Shown: positions 22,760-34,970 of the stretch, piece after piece
How the letters are laid out: each line of letters opens with the position of its first letter
Position numbering within the stretch: the stretch's first letter is position 1
Assembly: GCF_000417875.1 (NCBI RefSeq)
Contig: NW_006920885.1
Location: 420,501-484,500, forward strand
Reading direction: 5' to 3'
DNA: 64,000 nt
Source: Pseudozyma flocculosa PF-1
Taxonomy: Eukaryota > Basidiomycota > Ustilaginomycetes > Ustilaginales > Ustilaginaceae
Notes under the pieces: model-generated
What the model was told of the DNA's origin: nothing
The model's database searches: none
What the model saw: the letters and a program-made list of their open reading frames with translations, nothing else
Position numbers and translations under genes: made by a program

Positions 22760-23963
22760 CTGTGGCTCGTCTTGCGAACGGCCAGACGGGGTGCCAACGA
22801 TGCATGCCAGTCTGGCCGTGGTTTTTGGCTTGGACGGGGCGGGCGTCGTCGGTGCTACCAGTATGAGATTGCTCGATCTGGTTCTTGTCGTCGATGCCGA
22901 CCCGAAGGCGGGGCGAGGCCCCCCGACGAGGACTGTCGGTCTCGCTCATCTCGATGCCCAGAGGCCATCATCGTTCGTCGCCACTATGGGCCGCACTCGC
23001 CGCGATCCCATGGAGCAGGACGGGCATCGCGACGCGCTGCACTCGTACATGAGCTCGACCTCGTTCCCAGCGTCTGGCGTACAACGCGTCACGCCACTCA
23101 CAGCGGCTGAAGGACTTCTGGGGCGCTCGACCCCGCCATCCGATGGGATGGGAGATGCGTGTGCGCGTCGATGTACCATTCCATCTCCTCGCCTGATGCC
23201 ACCTCCCGGCCGGGGAGACAGTCGTACGGCCATATGAATGTGAGTTCGTTCTAGGCGACCGAGGTCGATGGACAAGCAGGGTCCGCCCGTGGTCGCCACC
23301 ATGTCGTGTGCCGTCCGGATGGCGGGTGGCGCGCAACCAGGTCAGGCGCATGCTGGCTGACGGCTGACGGTTGGTGACTGGCTGGCTGGCTGGCTGACTG
23401 ACCGGCCGAGGCGAGCTGCACGCGTGGGAAATTCTAGTCCTGGCCTGGGTGGATGCCAAATGCTCGGTTCCGAAAAAATGCGCCGAGGGAAGCGTGCGCC
23501 GGACGCAGGCACAGACGGGCGAGCGGGTGGGCGGAGGTCTGCTGGCTGGCCGGCCCTGAGCGCGGGTCGGAAGGATGGCCGAGGCGGGTGAGCGGGAGGA
23601 TGGCCCAGCGCAAGCGGGCAGCGAGCGCAGGCTGGCGAAGACGAGGGCAGGGCGGGGGCAGGGCGCGGGCGTCGATATCGGCCTTGGCCCTGCTGCTCAC
23701 CACCGTCCAAACCCCCCTCAAGACACCCCCTCCGTATCCGTCAAGGTAAGTGGCCAGCGAACCCCCGACATCACGCCGCCCATCTACGCCGACATTCCGA
23801 CGCTCTCGATACAGGGACCACCCATCACTCTCGCTCGCCAACATCCGCACCAACCTAGCGCCTGCGACCCCGACCTACGACCTCGGTTTCGACCTCCTGC
23901 TGACTCTCCAACCACCCGCCTGCCAACTCGTCTGTCCGACCCCCACCTCGTACTGCCTAAAAG
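22481..23963. other. Intergenic between LHS1 and RPL24
   Basis: No gene seen in about 1.5 kb. Trinucleotide tracts (GTC)n and (CGC)n occur at about 22558-22582 and 22722-22762. The last 250 bases are C-rich and A/G-poor, as in the leader of a highly expressed gene. Confidence 0.5.
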
Positions 23964-25435
23964 ATGAAGGTCGAAATCTGCTCGTTCTCTCAGAGGAAGA
24001 TCTACCCGTAAGTAGCAGGTTGCTTCCATCAGAGGTGGAAATGGAGGACCGCCGATCCGACAATCCGACACTATGGCAAACCTGCGGTCTTGGAGCTGCC
24101 GGCCACGGCGGAGCGCTAGCCCGACTTTGCCATCCCAAGAAAGGCACTCTCGGCATCGACAGATCTGGAAGGGCGGAGGCAGGCGACTTGAGCTGCAAAG
24201 TGCTGCCCGGGGCAAGGCCGCCCTCAACAACGAAGGCAGCTCCAGGTGAACCCGAGCTGGAAGGAGCGCTGGACGGCCGGGCGGAGTCGTCGGATCGGTG
24301 GAACGATGAAGTTGGGCTTCCATCATAGGGAGACCTATGAACCGACCGCTGACAGGATGCTATGGCGTTGGTTGTCGTCGTCGCTTTGGTGTCTACAGTG
24401 GCCAGGGTAGGCTCTACGTTCGTGGAGACAACAAGGTGAGTTCCTTAGCATCCTCGCATCCCTGCCGGAGCTGACCTGGAGCACGGCTGGAAGCAGCGGA
24501 GGGAGATCGAGCGCGGTGCTGCTTCGACAGCGGACATGGCACTAGGAGGACCGGACAGGAGACGCCCCCAGGCGATCGCTGGCTGGATGGTGGATGGATC
24601 CGCGATGGGACCTGGCCCTTCAACACCGATCTCGCCACCATTCTGTACCGACATTGGTGATACGCTCGACGACCACACACACTCGGGCCCCAATCAAGAG
24701 GCGGGCCAATGGGACAGGGAGGGGAACGCTTGCCGGGAGCCAGCCGGAGCGCGGAGGCCAGGCAGGAGGACGCGGATGGCCGGCTACACCACACGCCTTG
24801 CTCTAGGTCCCACCACTCTGCGCGGGATGTACCCACGCCTAGTCTCCTGGCGGACGGGGTCACTGACGACGCCATCCCCACGATATGAATCTGGTCCTCC
24901 TCGCCCCGCCCGGCAGGTCTTCCGCTTCAACACGCACAAGAGCGAGTCGCTCTTCCTGCAGCGCAAGAACCCGCGCAAGCTCGCCTGGACCGTCCTCTAC
25001 CGCCGCATGCACAAGAAGGGCATCACCGAGGAGGTTGCCAAGAAGCGCTCGCGAAAGGCGGTCAAGCACCAGCGTGGCATCGTCGGTGCCTCGCTCGAGG
25101 CCATCGCCGCCCGCCGCAACCAGAAGCCCGAGGTCCGTGCCGCTGCTCGCCAGCAGGCCCTCGCCAAGTCCAAGGAGGACAAGAAGGCCCGCGCCGAGGT
25201 CCGCAAGGCCAACAAGGCCAGCGTGAGTGTCGCCGAGAGGGCCCCATCACCTTCTTGACGGAGAGCTCTTGCTCGTCGGATCCAGGGACCGCAGTGCTGA
25301 TGTCGATTCTCTCCCTCGCCTCCTTTGCCCCAATGTTCCCACCCGGCTCTGCAGGCTACTGGCGCTGGTGGATCTGGCCCCAAGGTTTCGCGACAGCAGG
25401 CCAAGGGTGGTGCCGGTGGCAAGGTCCGAGTCTAA
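23964..25435 (+). CDS. rpl24: 60S ribosomal protein L24 (eL24)
   Basis: Four exons, 23964-24007, 24399-24435, 24917-25222 and 25355-25435, giving 155 aa. The protein starts [27 protein letters not shown] and continues [54 protein letters not shown] and [15 protein letters not shown], a clear match to eukaryotic L24. The 5' exons are very short (44 and 37 nt), so they are easily missed. They were placed because the phase-2 junction restores Y-P-G. The product is part of the large ribosomal subunit at the subunit interface. Introns 1 and 2 are unusually long for this window (391 and 481 nt). The Gly-rich, basic tail ends GGKVRV. Confidence 0.93.
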
Positions 25436-26979
25436 GCGTGTCCTGTCTCCTGTCCAAAACACCCAGTCGTCCTCTTTGTCGAGGGAGGGGAGGACGTCGT
25501 ATGTCCCATGATGCGATGCAAAACCCTTGTACTTTTCCCCCAACGCCGTCGCCGCCGCCGCGGCCGCGCGATCTCGCCCGTTCCATTCCCGGCACTCTAC
25601 GCATAGGCCCCCACCCTCACTCACGCCCCGGTGTTGCGCTTCTCGCGCTCGACGGCGACGACGGCGACGCTGTGGGACCTCTTCTGGAGGACTCGTCTCG
25701 GCCCATGTCGCATCTCGCGTGGCCGCCGTCGCTCCGCACTCACACACATGCCCATCCGCAGTTGCGCACGCGCGCCGCCGCCGCCGCCGCGACCCCCCAA
25801 AACTTGCAATCACAGCACGACCTGTGAACCGCCAGCCAGACGCACACACACGCACGCACACAGACGAAGTGAGCAGGACCGACCGAACTCAGAGGCAGGC
25901 GAGGGTCGGGAGGGGTCGCTGAGCCGTCCTGTGTCGATGTCGACGGCTGCTGGCCGGCTCGAGAGGCGCGATTGCATCGTCTGCTTGCCCGGCGGTGTGA
26001 TGGGCCGGAGCAAAGTCGGTTGGGCTTGCTCGCTCGCTCGCTCCGAAATCGGCCCGTCCTGCCAGGCTTCAAGGCCAGCGAGAGGACAGACGCCCCTGCT
26101 CGACATGTCCCTTCAGGCCTCGACCATACGCTCGAGGGGTGAGATCCGATGGCCTAGGGAGGAGATGGAGGTGACGAGGGCCCGCGCTCCGACGAACGAC
26201 GGACGACGGACCGAACCGGGTTCGTGGTGCCGAAGATGAGGGCGGCATCGACGCACGCTTCCATCCAGATTCCTCGAGTCTTACTGTCCGAGGCTTCTCG
26301 AAGTCGCTGCTGGCGATGCCGACGGTCGACTGCCGAACGGTGCGTACCCACGGCAGAGTCAAGGAGTTGCGAGTGCAAAAGGGCGGCGGCAATGGCCTGC
26401 GATGGGCGGAGTCGGCTGGTCGCGAGGGACGCCTTCATCGGCTGAGTCCAGCGACGACGACGACGACGTGCGGATCAAGAGGCCGTCGCCCTGTCCAAAC
26501 CAAGCCAGCGCACACCCGCGCCGGTTCCCGCGGAGTCGAGGGCAGGGCAGCCTCTGTATCTGTTGTGTCGGCTCTCGGCGCCCGAAGGCTGGGCTGGGCT
26601 GGGGTTGATTTTTGGCTGAGGTGAGCACGACGCGAGCTGTGGCCCAGGCCTTGGCCTGGCCAGCCAAAGGTTTGGTTTTTTGGGCATTTCGGCGAGCGAG
26701 GCCGACGCAGCCGGCTTTGCTTTGATTATTGCGCTGGCGTGAGGAGGATCGACGGGGTCCAGCGCCCGCGTCAAACTTGGCTGGCGGGGCTGGCCAGTCA
26801 GCCCGGCCCAGCTCTGTTCTGCTTGCTTGCTGGATTTTTCCTGCCTGGCATGGCTCCGGTCGGTCGCGTTGAGCCGAAAAAAGAGGTCCGCCGCCCTGCC
26901 TGAGGCCTGGCAGGCGGTTCCATCTGCTGTGCGTGCGTGCGAGTGCGTGCCTGTGAGAGAGGTGAGGTGAGGTGCGTGC

Positions 26980-27018
26980 CCTTGCCTTGCCTTGCCTTGC
27001 CTTGCCTTGCCTTGCCTT
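26980..27018. repeat. (CCTTG)n tandem repeat upstream of LCB2
   Basis: About seven five-base units in direct array, about 510 bases before the LCB2 ATG. Confidence 0.85.
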
Positions 27019-27090
27019 TGCTTTCTTTCCAGCGGCAAGCAACGACATCCGAACCAGCACCGCTCCCCCCCATTCTTGCCTCGTTCTCTG

Positions 27091-27119
27091 CCACCACCAC
27101 CACCACCACCACCACCACC
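27091..27119. repeat. (CAC)n microsatellite upstream of LCB2
   Basis: Nine to ten uninterrupted CAC units, non-coding. Confidence 0.85.
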
Positions 27120-27528
27120 GCCGCCACCTTTTTGCGCTACTTGTCCTCCCCCTTCAGCCTCTTCCAGCTTTCCCCGGGCTGCGAACTCTTCTGCCAACGT
27201 CTCGACGCAACCCGACCACGACGACGACAGCGGCTGCTCTCTCGGACTTAAAGACGTTTCGACTGTTCGCCGCCCTGCGTGGACATCTTTGGCGTTCGCT
27301 TCTCAACGGGACCCTCACGTAGGCTCACTCGCTCGAGCCTGCATCATCGCTCCTTTGAGCCCTTGTCCGCTTCTCGTCAACCTGGCCAGACGACCCGTCG
27401 GTACTCCCAAGCACCAACAGCGACAGCAGTCGACAGACCCCGTGGCCCTAGCCCTGCTTTGATGCACCATTCCGCCTAGAGTCGTTGTTTTTGCACCCCA
27501 CAACCCGCCTTCTGCCGCACACAGGAGA

Positions 27529-29967
27529 ATGTCTCCCGATCTCGCGGCTGCCTCGGATCCCTCTACACCCACCCAGTCCGGCCAAGACGCCTCTTCGCCC
27601 GTCTCGTCGCGCACCACCCTTGCCGCCACCCCGCGCTCTCCCCCGCTCTCATCGATCGTCAAGAAGGGACTGCCGACCGTCCGGGTATCTTCGTCGGCCG
27701 ATCTAGGCTCGCTTGCATCCCACAATATGGCTGATTTCGACGGCGGCGACAGCGGCGCCCTACCCTTTGCGGGGCATCTCAGCGAGCGCTGGAGCAGCCA
27801 CAGTGCCAGCAGCTCGCCCGATGCAGAAGAGAGCCAGCCGCCCAGCATGACCACCGGCTCCACCTCAGCCTCGGTCGAGAGCCTCGAGTCGCTCCAGGAC
27901 GCCCACAACCGCAACCTCCTGATGCGCAACGAGAAGCTCTACGCCCAGCTCAACTCGGCGTCTGGCAAGGGCGGCTTGGGTGCAAACGGTCCCATTGCTC
28001 TTGGTGCCGCCTCGGTCCAGCCTCCTACCAGCTTCGACAGCAGCACCGACGGCGCCAAGCTCATCCACTCCGAGTTTGGCTACTGCGCCAACCCAAACTA
28101 CCGCTATACGTCCGAGCACCGCGCCGGTGACCCGCTGCCGAACCCCGTCGAGGAGGAGCCGAGCTACATCACCGTGCTCACCACCTACATCAGCTACATC
28201 ATCCTCATCCTCATTGGCCACATGCGCGACTACACGGGCAAGCGGCTCTTCCCCAAGAGCTACCGCCACCTGATGGAGCGCGATGGCTACGCCGCGCTCA
28301 ACTCGGACTTTGACAGCTTCTACACGCGGCGGCTCAAGGCGCGCCTCGACGACTGCTTCAGCCGGCCGGTGACTGGCGTCTGCGGTCGCACCGTCCTCAC
28401 CCTGGACCGCGTCAGCGACGACTACTACCAGTCGTTCCGCTTCACTGGCGAAAAGACGCGCGCCCTCAACATCAGCGCTTACAACTACCTCGGCTTCGCC
28501 CAGTCGCACGGCGGTTGCGCCGATGCCGTCGAGGAGTCGCTGCAGCGCTACGGCATCAGCAGCTACGGCAGCCGTCTCGGCAGCGGAAGCCTCGACCTGC
28601 ACGAGCAGGCCGAGCAGCTGGTGGCCAAGTTTGTCGGCAAGCAGGAGGCCGTCCTGATCAGCATGGGCTTCGCGACCAACAGCACCACGATCCCTGCCAT
28701 GGCCGGCCCGGGCACGCTGATTATTTCGGACGAGTACAACCACAGCTCGATCCGCTTCGGCGCTCGCCTCAGCGGCGCCCACATCCGCCAGTACAAGCAC
28801 AACGACATGAAGAAGCTCGAGGCGCTGCTGCGCGAGTGCATCAGCCAGGGAATGCCCCGCACCCACCGTCCCTGGAAGAAGATCCTGCTCATCGTCGAGG
28901 GCCTCTACTCGATGGAGGGCACCCTGGTCAACCTGCCCGAGGTCATCAGGCTCAAGGAAAAGTACAAGGTGGGTGCCGAGATGACCGCGAGTCTCAATTG
29001 ATGCCGGCGGTCGACGGCGTGCTGACCTGTCCTGCTTGACCCATTCTCTTCATTTCCCCCGTCCGCCGCTGCCGTTGCCGCGCCGCAGTTCCACCTCTAC
29101 ATCGACGAGGCCCACTCGATCGGCGCCATCGGTCCCAACGGCCGCGGTGTCTGCGACTACTTTGGCATCGACCCTGCCAAGGTCGACATCCTTATGGGCA
29201 CGTTCACCAAGTCGTTTGGTGCTGCGGGAGGCTACATTGCCGGCGACAAGTCCGTCATCGACCGCATCCGGCTGACGAACCACGCCAACGTTTATGGCGA
29301 GACGCTGGCGCCTCCGGTGCTGACGCAGATCATTGCCTCGATGGCCAGCATCATGGGCGTGGGCAACAAGGCCGAGGAGGCGGCGCTGCTGCCGTCCTGG
29401 GTCAAGCTGCCCCGGGCGCTGATGGACGGCAGCGAGGGCCGGGAGCGGCTGCGCCGCCTGGCGTTCAACGCGCGCTACCTCAGCAGCGGCCTGCGCAAGC
29501 TCGGCTTCATCGTCTACGGCCACCGCGACAGCCCGATTGTGCCGGTTCTCATCTTCCAGCCGGCCAAGATGCCGCTGTTTTCGCGCATGATGCTCGACCG
29601 CCAGCAGTCGTTGCCGCCCTCGGAGCGGCTGGTGGTCGAGGAGTCGCAGCTTTCGCGCGAGCAGATCAAGGCCATGGACGACCCCGCCTCGCCGGACAAT
29701 ATGACCAACCCGGACGCGCGCCCTCCGATTGTCGTCGTCGTCGTCGCCTACCCGGCCACGCCGCTGATTTCGTCGCGGGTGCGTTTCTGCGTCAGCGCGG
29801 CGCACACCAAGAAGGACATTGACGACGTGCTGCGGGCGTGCGACGAGGTGGGCAGCCTGCTCAAGATGAAGTACGGCAGCGGCGGGCCAGGTGGACGGTG
29901 GGACGTCGAGACCGTCATTGAGCGATGCCTCGACCTGGTCCAGTGGAATGGCGAGGACCCGATCTAG
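27529..29967 (+). CDS. lcb2: Serine palmitoyltransferase catalytic subunit LCB2
   Basis: Two exons, 27529-28968 and 29089-29967, phase 0, 772 aa. A Ser-rich N-terminus of about 200 residues precedes a membrane segment (YITVLTTYISYIILILIGHM, about 209-228). Then comes the alpha-oxoamine synthase fold: ALNISAYNYLGFAQ, GSGSLDLHEQAEQLVAKFVGK, DEYNHSSIRFGARLSGA, KILLIVEGLYSMEGTLVNLPE, FHLYIDEAHSIGAIGPNGRGV and GTFTKSFGAAGGYIAG. The lysine of TFTKS (about residue 521) is the expected PLP-binding residue, which distinguishes the catalytic LCB2 from LCB1. The enzyme joins serine and palmitoyl-CoA in the ER membrane, the first step of sphingolipid synthesis. The intron falls between the KEKYK and FHLYIDEAHS motifs. 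Confidence 0.93.
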
Positions 29968-32575
29968 GCGGGTCACCACTGCGTCCGAGGTTCGGAGCCG
30001 CAGCGAGTGCATCATCGTTTCGGACCCCAATCGCATCGCTCCCTTGGCACTCTCTCTGGTCTTTCTATGCTCTCCCGGGAATACCGTGTGGACTCGCGGA
30101 CATGTCTCTTTTGCCTCGTTATCATCGCCTATCCGAATCGTAATCCTCTCGCGGCGACAGCGGCGGCCCCGCATCACCGCCGCGCGCTTTCTCTCTCTGT
30201 CTCTACTCTTCTCTACCTAGCCTCCTCTTGGGCCGTGCGTGCTGCTGGGGCAGGTGGGCCGGCGTGCAGCCTAGCCTGTTCTGGCCCGGTCTTGCTCGAC
30301 TCGTCGGCTGGCGAGGATCCCGAACGGGCCCACGGGAGACGGTCAGCGCGGGCGGAGCAAGGTCGGTTGCCTGTCGCCTTGACACGACGGCGTTCAGGCG
30401 CAAGACGCCGGCATGTGCTCCTCCAGACCGGACCGAGGACGGCGAGGTAGGACGGGCGATCAAACCGGCTGATCGACGTGCGTGCGTACTGTACGTGTCA
30501 CCGCCACGCCATGACGGAAGATGACCCGAAGTATGTAGCTTAGGTTGAGCTTCCTCAGCTTTGAGGAAGATGGCGAGCCGTACGTGGTACTGTACCTGCC
30601 GGTACTCGACCGCGAAGCAGCTCATCGACCAGCGCGGCTGCTCACCGTCCCGCTGCTGCCTGCCCGCCTGCTTGCCCGCCTGCCTGCCCGCCTGCTTCAA
30701 TGGGGCCGGCGTAGGATCTGCATTTGCCGGAGCGTGGCGCTCTGCCGAACGTAAAAAAGCCCATCGCATCCAACCTCGCTCGCCCTCCTGCCGCACTGGC
30801 CGCGCCCGGATTGACTGGAAGAAAGCGAGGAACAAGACTCTTACCAGCCGACCTGTGCCAGCCTCTCTCCCTCTCTTCTATTCCAAGGCGATGCGGCGTT
30901 AGGGGGCAGCCAAATACAGTACGGAGAGCGAGGATGGGCCGGACGGCATGCTGCTGCTGCTGCTTGCCAGCGAGCAGCCGCGCTCCTTTTCTCCCTCGGC
31001 GCGGCGGGTTTTTTGTTGCGCGCGCGCACGCCTTGTTGTTGCGTGGGTGCCTGCGTGCCTGGCCTGGCCTGGCTCGTCGCACCCGAGCCGTCCGTCCGCC
31101 CGCCCGCTCGCCCGCCTGGCCCGGCCTTGGCTAGCCCTACCTTGATTCTGATGGCCTGGCACTGGCCTGGCCTGTCTGCGCCGCTCCGCCCCGGTGCTGC
31201 CCGCCGAGGACCCAAGCGTGCGTGCGGGCGTGCCAACCAACCAAGGCACAACCGGATCCACCCACACTCACCCAACCGTAGCCTAGCCTGCCTACCGTAC
31301 CTCTTCCACACACAACCCCCCCGCCCAAACTACCGCCGCGAGAGCGCCCCCTTCCGCACGCATCATCGCTCATCGCTCCACACCGTACCGCACCTCGCTC
31401 GCTCGCTCGCTCCCTTCCTCGCCCGCTCCCCCGCCAGAGTCTATCCCTCCCCCTCTTGCTTTGCCCCCCGCCTCTGCTCGGCGTCTCCCGGCCTGCAAAC
31501 CTTGGGTGCCTGCTTGGTCCCTCCCTCCTGCTTGGCCTAGCTGGCCCGCGCTGGCCCCTCCTTGCCGGCCTGGTGCGAGAGCATCACCTCGCTCCCTCGC
31601 CCCCCATCCGGTCCCCTCCCCCCGGACCTACCGACCTTTCGGGACGGGCCAGGCTCATCCATCCGCCGCTGCCGCCGCCGCCGCTGCCGTCGTCCGGCCG
31701 TCCCTCGGTCCCCTAGCCTGTCCTTGCCCCCATCCCCTGCTGCTGCCGCTGCTTCTGCTGACAGGTGGCCCGACCTCGCATATCCCGGTCGTCGTCGTCG
31801 CCGTCGTCGTCGCCGTTGCCGTACCGGTTGCCGTTCATCTCCGGGCCGATCCCCCGCCCCCCTGTCCCGAAGCTAGCGGCTGTCGATCCATCTCGCTCGT
31901 GTCCCCCCTCCGCCCCCTTTCTGTCGTCTATCTGTTCCTGCGTCGAGCTCCCCTCGCTGTCCGGTGCCTCGCCGTCGCTCCGTCGCAGCCGCCGGCTGTC
32001 AACTTTGGCTCCGGCAGGTCGTGCCCTCCTCCCTCGCCATCGTCCCCTCCGTCCCTGACCTCCGTCCCTGCCTTGCCACTGCTCGACACCGAGCGGCCGC
32101 ATCCGCCGCTTGTCCACCTTGTCCTGCGGCGTTCGCAAACTTAGCAGGCAGGCAGGCAGGCAGGCAGCTGGACGGACGGACGGACGGACGGGTGAGTGTG
32201 GCCGTACCTCTCCGCCCCTTGTAGCTTGCAGTACGTAGCGTAGCGCAGCAGCAGCGGCGGCGGCTCCATTGTTGTCCCTCGGTCCTCCCGTCTCGACCTC
32301 GCCATCGCCTTCGCCTTCGCCGCGACCATCGCCGGTGTGGTCGTCGCTGCCCGGCTGGCTGGCCCTCGCACGGCTAGCTCGCTACACCTCGTCTCGTCCT
32401 TCCTCGACGCCGGTCCTCGCGGGCCAGATAGCCAGGTGGCGAGGCCATCCGTGCCACCCTCTCGCATCAGGCCGCTCCGTCCCGTCGTCTCGCCTCGACG
32501 GTTGATTGCGCGCCCTAACGCACGCCTACCCCGTCTTGCGCGGCCGGCATTGTCTCGCCCAAACGACATCCGACC
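29968..32575. other. Intergenic: LCB2 3' flank and SWI1 upstream region
   Basis: No gene seen in 2.6 kb. The first 900 bases are mixed. About 31000-32575 is strongly C/T-rich on the plus strand, with GGCCTGGC words near 31055-31075 and 31150-31175 and short tandem repeats. This probably contains the SWI1 promoter and a long leader. No start or splice pattern supporting another protein gene was found. Confidence 0.5.
32143..32191. repeat. Adjacent (GCAG)n and (GGAC)n tetranucleotide repeats
   Basis: About six GCAG units (to 32167) are followed after two bases by about five GGAC units (from 32170), about 390 bases upstream of the SWI1 ATG. Confidence 0.85.
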
Positions 32576-33829
32576 ATGAACCAGTCGACGATCAACTTTG
32601 CGCAGCCGGGCTCGCAGCAGCAGCCGCCGCCACCCGGAGCCCCCGAAGGCTGGCCGCAGAACTTGGGAGGAGCGGCTTTTAGCCAGCCGGACCCGTCGCC
32701 CTCGCCCAACCCCTCGGCGCAGATGCTCAACCCGCAGCAGGTCTTCCAGGTGAGTTGAGTACGGTGGCGTGGATTCGCAGCTCCGTGTCTTGGTTCTTGT
32801 TCGAGAGGTCTCGCCGCGATTGCGCCGACGCTGTCCATCGCGACCAGCCTAAGGTCGGGTCGGATCGGCCGCCGTGACTGCGCCGTCGAGACGCGATCGA
32901 TACCTTTGCGGCGGTGGCGGTGGCGGCAGCGGCAGCGTGGCTGAGCTGGTCCGGCCCCCGGATCCGGGCTTGAGGCTGCGCGGGGCGAGCCCTGGCGGCG
33001 TCGATGCGATGCATCGCCCGCCTGCATCGAATTCGGGTCTCGGGGCGATTTTCTCCTGTCCATCTCGCCGCTGCTGGGCCCCCGGTAGGCGGGGGAGAGA
33101 GAGGGCCTGCTAAGGCCTGCGGTCGACGCGTCGAGCCAGGCGGGGGAAACGCAGCCAGGGCGCCGTCGCGGCCAGGCCCGGGCCCTCCTTCTCGCCTCGC
33201 CCCGCCCCATCTCGCCGACAGAAGCTCCACCACACTTTCGATCTAGGCCCAGCTTGACCTATCCATCCAGCCACGGACCATACCCGGCGACATCTTTGGG
33301 CGTGCTAGAGGCTGCTGCTTCCCCTACGCTCTCTCCCCCGACCCGCTCCGTCGCGCTCAGGGTGCTTCACGGATCTCGACAGCCCTGTCCGCCGAGACCG
33401 GACAGCGGCATGCTATCGACGACATCCGCGTGGCTCTTGGCGCCGCCCACCTCGACTTGCCTCCGCCCTCTCCGACCTTCGACGACGACGACCTAGACGC
33501 GCCCGTGGATGCATCGTGCTTGCTCATTGCGTGCTCCCATCTAACAGCATCCACCATCTTGCCTCGCCTCGCCTCGGCCGACCATGTCCCAACAATTGCA
33601 GTCGATACGCAGCAACAAGCTCGCCCTCCAGCGACAATGGGCCGTCATCAGCGCGCAGCCGGATGGGCCTACCAAGGCAGCGGCACAGCAGCACCTGGCC
33701 ACGCAGATGAAGCGTCTGCAGCACATGGAGCAGCAGGCCATGGCGAACATGGGCGCTGCGGTCGCGCAAGGGCAGCAGCCTGGCCAGACTCCACCTGCTG
33801 GCGGCGCCATCAACCCCTTTGCGATCCAG

Positions 33830-33865
<36 letters not shown>

Positions 33866-34924
33866 GGCCAACTCAACGGAGCCGTGGCTCAGCAGCAGCA
33901 GCAGCAGCATCAACCACAGCAGCCACCACAGCAACCGCCGTCACAGCAACAACCGCAGGGCTTCCCGATGCCCGACGGGTCCATGCAGCATCAGCCACAG
34001 CAGCAGTCGTTTCCTTTCCAACAGCAGCCTGCCCAGGCGGGCGTCCAGAGCGGCGCCGGTCAGCCCGACGCGGACCCGCAGGCCTCCGGTGCCTCGATGG
34101 CCAAGCGCGACTTCATCGGGACTGTCCGCAACTTCATGCAACAGCGAGGCACGCCCTGGGCCCCCAATCTCTCTCTCACCTTTGTCGGGCCAGCGTCGTC
34201 CAACGTGCCCGGCGACACCCGGACCGTCGAGATGCAGGCGCTCTTTGCGGCCGTGGTTCAGGCGGGCGGATCGCAGCGTGCAAGCCAGATGCCCGGCTTC
34301 TGGGCCGTCATCGCCAGTCGAATGGGCCTGAGGGTGGCGCCGCCCGATGGTTCCCAGTCGGGTCCAGACGCGATTCCAACACCATCGGAGGTCCCGGATC
34401 GCTTAGCCGCCTTCTACCGAGATCGCCTCAGTCCGTTCGAGCAGTTCTGGCTCTCACGCATGCCTCAAAGGCAGCCAAGCGGGCAGGCTGCCGGAAACAA
34501 CGCTGTCACGGCAGGATCTCCCGCGCCCGGGAACGACGGCGCCGTCGATCCTCAGCTCCAGCAGCAAGCACCACACTCTCACCAACAGCAACAGCAGCAG
34601 CATGCGATGCCCTCGCAGTCCCAACAGTCACAAGGACCGCAAAGTGCGGAACCTGGCTTCAATCCTGGCGGCAATAACGCCAACGCGTCAGCGCCTTCGC
34701 CATCGCAGCTTCAGGGCAACACAGCACCATCGCCTGCCGCTCAGCAGACTCCCGGCAGGGCCCCTCCGCCCAATGCGGCGGCGATGCAGGCCGGCCTGCA
34801 ACAGCAAATGGCCCAGCTGCAGCAGCTTGTCGCCAGCGGCCGGATCACGCCGCAGCAGGCGAGGGAGCGGTTCCTTGCCATGCAGCAGGCGATGCGTGCT
34901 GCCATGATGAAGCAACAGCAGCAT

Positions 34925-34970
<46 letters not shown>

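Larger units (their letters stand above)
25436..27528. other. Intergenic: RPL24 3' flank and LCB2 upstream region
   Basis: No gene seen in 2.1 kb. GGCCAGGC-type words cluster at 26570-26665 and around 26780-26815. A (CCTTG)n run (about 26980-27018) and a (CAC)n run (about 27091-27119) lie in what is probably the LCB2 promoter. The final 400 bases look like a C-rich leader. Confidence 0.5.

Noticed and set aside
24303..24352. Possible C/D snoRNA in RPL24 intron 1
   Set aside because: Box C has a mismatch, there is no terminal stem and no clear C'/D' pair; the interval is too short for a typical C/D snoRNA. Kept only as a weak hint.
27865..28866. 333-codon antisense frame within LCB2
   Set aside because: Shadow of the LCB2 coding frame with no recognisable family; same codon-bias explanation.
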